Below are positions 62,299 to 64,000 of a stretch of DNA of 64,000 bases, piece after piece. Under the pieces are notes generated by a model that worked only from the letters and a program-made list of their open reading frames with translations, was not told where the DNA came from and did no database searches. Position numbers and translations under genes: made by a program. This DNA is from Actinoallomurus purpureus (lineage in GTDB: Bacteria > Actinomycetota > Actinomycetes > Streptosporangiales > Streptosporangiaceae), in assembly GCF_024055795.1 (NCBI RefSeq), contig NZ_JAMXMY010000029.1, positions 52,535-116,534 on the forward strand. Reading direction: 5' to 3'. The first letter of the stretch is position 1; each line of letters opens with the position of its first letter.

Positions 62299-63321
62299 GT
62301 GAGGGACGGCGTGAAGCAGGCGGCGACGGGGGCCTTGCTGGGCCTGGCTATCGGAGATGCCATGGGCTTTCCGACGGAGTTCAACGACATCGCGCAGATC
62401 GCCGCCAAATGCGGCCCCTGGCGCAGGATGCCGTTGCCCCTGTCCTCGGGGCGAGCGTATGTCACCGATGACACGCAGATGACCATAGCGCTGGGCGAAG
62501 GGCTGATCGAGGCGCTGGCGGCCGGCCCGCTGACGGCAGGCAGGATGGAACCACCGGTCCGTGAACGCTTCGTTCAGTGGTGGGGGTCGCCGGAGAACAA
62601 CCGCGCGCCGGGGATGACTTGCCTGCGGGCGTGTGAGGCACTGAGCCGCGGCGGCACCTGGCAGGCAGCGAGTGAGGTCGGCTCCAAGGGCTGCGGGGCG
62701 AATATGCGGGTCGCGCCGGTCGGGCTCATCCCGGGGTTGGACCGGCAGCAGCGCTCGGGCGCCGCTCAGTTGCAGTCCGCCCTCACGCACGGCCACCCCA
62801 CTGCGCTGGCGGCCAGTGACTTGACCGCTCACACCGTCTGGTTGCTGGCACAAGGCACCGGCCCGGCCGAACTGCTGCCCTTGCTGCGCGAGTACGCCCA
62901 CCAGGCCCGTTCCGTCTACCGCGCCGATTGGCTGGGGGATCTGGCCGAGCACGCGCACGACCCCGATCGGGTGTCCTTCACCGCCCGCGGCTGGGACGAA
63001 TGCCTGGCCGTGCTGGATCGGTTGGAGGCCGCGCTGGCCGCTGCCGACCCGGAGATCGACCCCTGCCTGGCCACCGGGGAGGGCTGGATCGCCGAGGAGG
63101 CCTTTGCCACCGGCCTGTACTGCTTCCTGCTGCTGCCCGAAGACCCACAGGCAGTGGTCCGGCGGGCGGCGTACTCATCAGGTGACTCTGATTCCATCGC
63201 CGCTCTGGCTGGTGCCTTCGTCGGCGCGTACCACGGCGCGGACGCCTGGCCCCAGGACTGGGTGCGTGACATCGAATACCGTGACCGTCTGCTGGATCTC
63301 GGCGCCGCCTGGGACACATGA
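62299..63321 (+). CDS. ADP-ribosylglycohydrolase family protein
   Basis: About 340 residues. GTG codons at 62278, 62299 and 62311 are all possible starts; 62299 is an arbitrary middle choice. The fold is recognised from AATGALLGLAIGDAMGFPTE, the metal/ADP-ribose motif VTDDTQMTIALGEG (near residue 55), GANMRVAPVGLIPG, and the second metal motif SSGDSDSIAALAGAFVGAYH near residue 300. Members remove ADP-ribose from arginine, serine or DNA, or act as DraG-like reactivators. No ADP-ribosyltransferase is encoded nearby. Confidence 0.9.
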   Translation: MRDGVKQAATGALLGLAIGDAMGFPTEFNDIAQIAAKCGPWRRMPLPLSSGRAYVTDDTQMTIALGEGLIEALAAGPLTAGRMEPPVRERFVQWWGSPENNRAPGMTCLRACEALSRGGTWQAASEVGSKGCGANMRVAPVGLIPGLDRQQRSGAAQLQSALTHGHPTALAASDLTAHTVWLLAQGTGPAELLPLLREYAHQARSVYRADWLGDLAEHAHDPDRVSFTARGWDECLAVLDRLEAALAAADPEIDPCLATGEGWIAEEAFATGLYCFLLLPEDPQAVVRRAAYSSGDSDSIAALAGAFVGAYHGADAWPQDWVRDIEYRDRLLDLGAAWDT

Positions 63322-63369
63322 CCGCCGCCTCCAGGCTCCCCGAAAGGGGGCAGACGATGCGAGTGGCTC

Positions 63370-63402
63370 TTGATTGATCACAATATGTAGTTATAGTACT
63401 AC
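63370..63402 (+). promoter_or_regulatory. promoter with a palindrome over the -10 region
   Basis: TTGATT (63370-63375), 16 bp, then TATAGT (63392-63397): a good housekeeping-type promoter in an AT-rich island. GTAGT-N6-ACTAC (63387-63402) is centred on the -10, as for a repressor site. It lies 37 bp or more before the EF-hand gene. Confidence 0.75.
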
Positions 63403-63438
63403 TGTCCGCATCGTACTCCTCGTTGGAGGTTCCCCCCG

Positions 63439-63954
63439 ATGGATGCACGTCTGGATCGAATCAAGGCCGCGTTCGACGCTCTCGACACGAACTCCAACGG
63501 CTACCTGGAGGCGGAGGACTTCGACAGGCTCGGGCACCGGATCGTCCAGGCGCTGGACGTGGCGGAGAGCTCGCCCAAGGCTCAAGCGCTCCACGCGAGC
63601 TGCCGGCGCTACTGGCAGGGACTGGCCGACACCCTCGACCGGAACAATGACGGGAAACTGAGCAGTGAGGAGTACGCCCGGTTCCACGAACCTGACGGGT
63701 ACGAGGAGAACGTCCGGCCCTACGCGGAGGCGTTGACCGCGATATGCGACCGAGATGACGACGGCTTCGTCCAGCACGCCGACCTCGTGCAGGGGCTGGG
63801 GGCGGTGGGGTTCCCCGTGGAGAACATCGAACGTCTCTCCCGGGCGCTCGACCCACAAGACACCGGCCAGGTCTCCAGGAGCGAGTGGCGGACCGCCATC
63901 GAGGACTTCTTCCTCGCCAGGGGCAGCCACGCCGTCAGCGACACACTGGTCTGA
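63439..63954 (+). CDS. four-EF-hand calcium-binding protein (calerythrin-like)
   Basis: 171 residues; ATG at 63439 with GGAGG 9 bp upstream. EF loops: DTNSNGYLEAED (about residue 16), DRNNDGKLSSEE (about 68), DRDDDGFVQHAD (about 104) and the weaker DPQDTGQVSRSE (about 138). Size and spacing fit the sarcoplasmic calcium-binding-protein/calerythrin type. It is a cytoplasmic Ca2+ sensor or buffer. Its expression is probably regulated through the palindrome over its -10. The window ends 46 bp later. Confidence 0.92.
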   Translation: MDARLDRIKAAFDALDTNSNGYLEAEDFDRLGHRIVQALDVAESSPKAQALHASCRRYWQGLADTLDRNNDGKLSSEEYARFHEPDGYEENVRPYAEALTAICDRDDDGFVQHADLVQGLGAVGFPVENIERLSRALDPQDTGQVSRSEWRTAIEDFFLARGSHAVSDTLV

Positions 63955-64000
63955 CACGCGTCCCCGGCGGCCGAGTCGATGCCGGTGCCCGCACCGGCAT

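Overview
The window is about 64 kb of very GC-rich DNA with actinomycete gene style: GTG and TTG starts, GTGA, ATGA and TGATG overlaps, many TetR, DHA2-MFS, P450 and LuxR-type genes, MmyB-like regulators and DUF1003. The protein families suit a secondary-metabolite producer of the Streptomyces / Streptosporangiales kind, but nothing here fixes the genus. No rRNA, tRNA or CRISPR array was seen.

Layout. 0-5.6 kb: the 3' part of a large LuxR (LAL) regulator, then a translationally coupled minus-strand pair (polysaccharide pyruvyl transferase and beta-helix protein). 5.6-9.6 kb: a TetR gene divergent from a P450-ferredoxin operon across two matching palindromes. The ferredoxin runs into the last part of a second P450 gene, and that remnant is split by a TnpB-only IS200/IS605-type element whose ends can be read to the base. 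9.6-23.7 kb: ordinary metabolic and stress genes (SpoIIE phosphatase, two DHA2 exporters, CoA-transferase with acyl-CoA dehydrogenase, NodB deacetylase, flavin reductase, DUF1003, YciO/Sua5, zinc alcohol dehydrogenase with an MmyB-type regulator, isochorismatase fold, EF-hand). 23.7-28.7 kb: a catabolic group (Baeyer-Villiger monooxygenase, SDR, TIM-barrel isomerase) mixed with gene debris (Fn3-like tail, Opp ATPase tail, kinase tail). 29.3-34 kb: a tryptophan-7-halogenase / cation antiporter / flavin reductase trio, convergent with a CYP157-like P450 that lacks the ExxR arginine. 34.3-42.6 kb: a 1454-residue nSTAND-WD40 protein, a second copy of the TnpB element, a PrpF-type isomerase and a DeoR regulator. 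42.8-46.2 kb: an NmrA/cupin/small-acidic-protein operon behind an ECF41-like promoter, then two 5'-truncated genes joined head to head (response regulator and FtsX permease). 46.4-49.4 kb: a RelA/SpoT homologue with an altered synthetase site, and a secreted CBM2-metallopeptidase. 49.9-59.3 kb: a three-gene operon for an alpha/alpha-toroid protein, a fungal-type highly reducing iterative PKS and an alpha/beta hydrolase. 59.4-64 kb: small secreted protein, ArsR-like regulator, trypsin-like protease, ADP-ribosylglycohydrolase and a four-EF-hand protein.

The strongest candidates for undescribed biology are the toroid-HR-PKS-hydrolase operon and the orphan halogenase trio. The best sequence-level result is the exact reconstruction of the TnpB element insertion site, which also predicts its TAM and natural guide. 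Several regulatory sites (two paired TetR-type operators, an ECF41-like promoter, an EF-hand gene promoter with a palindrome over its -10) can be read directly.
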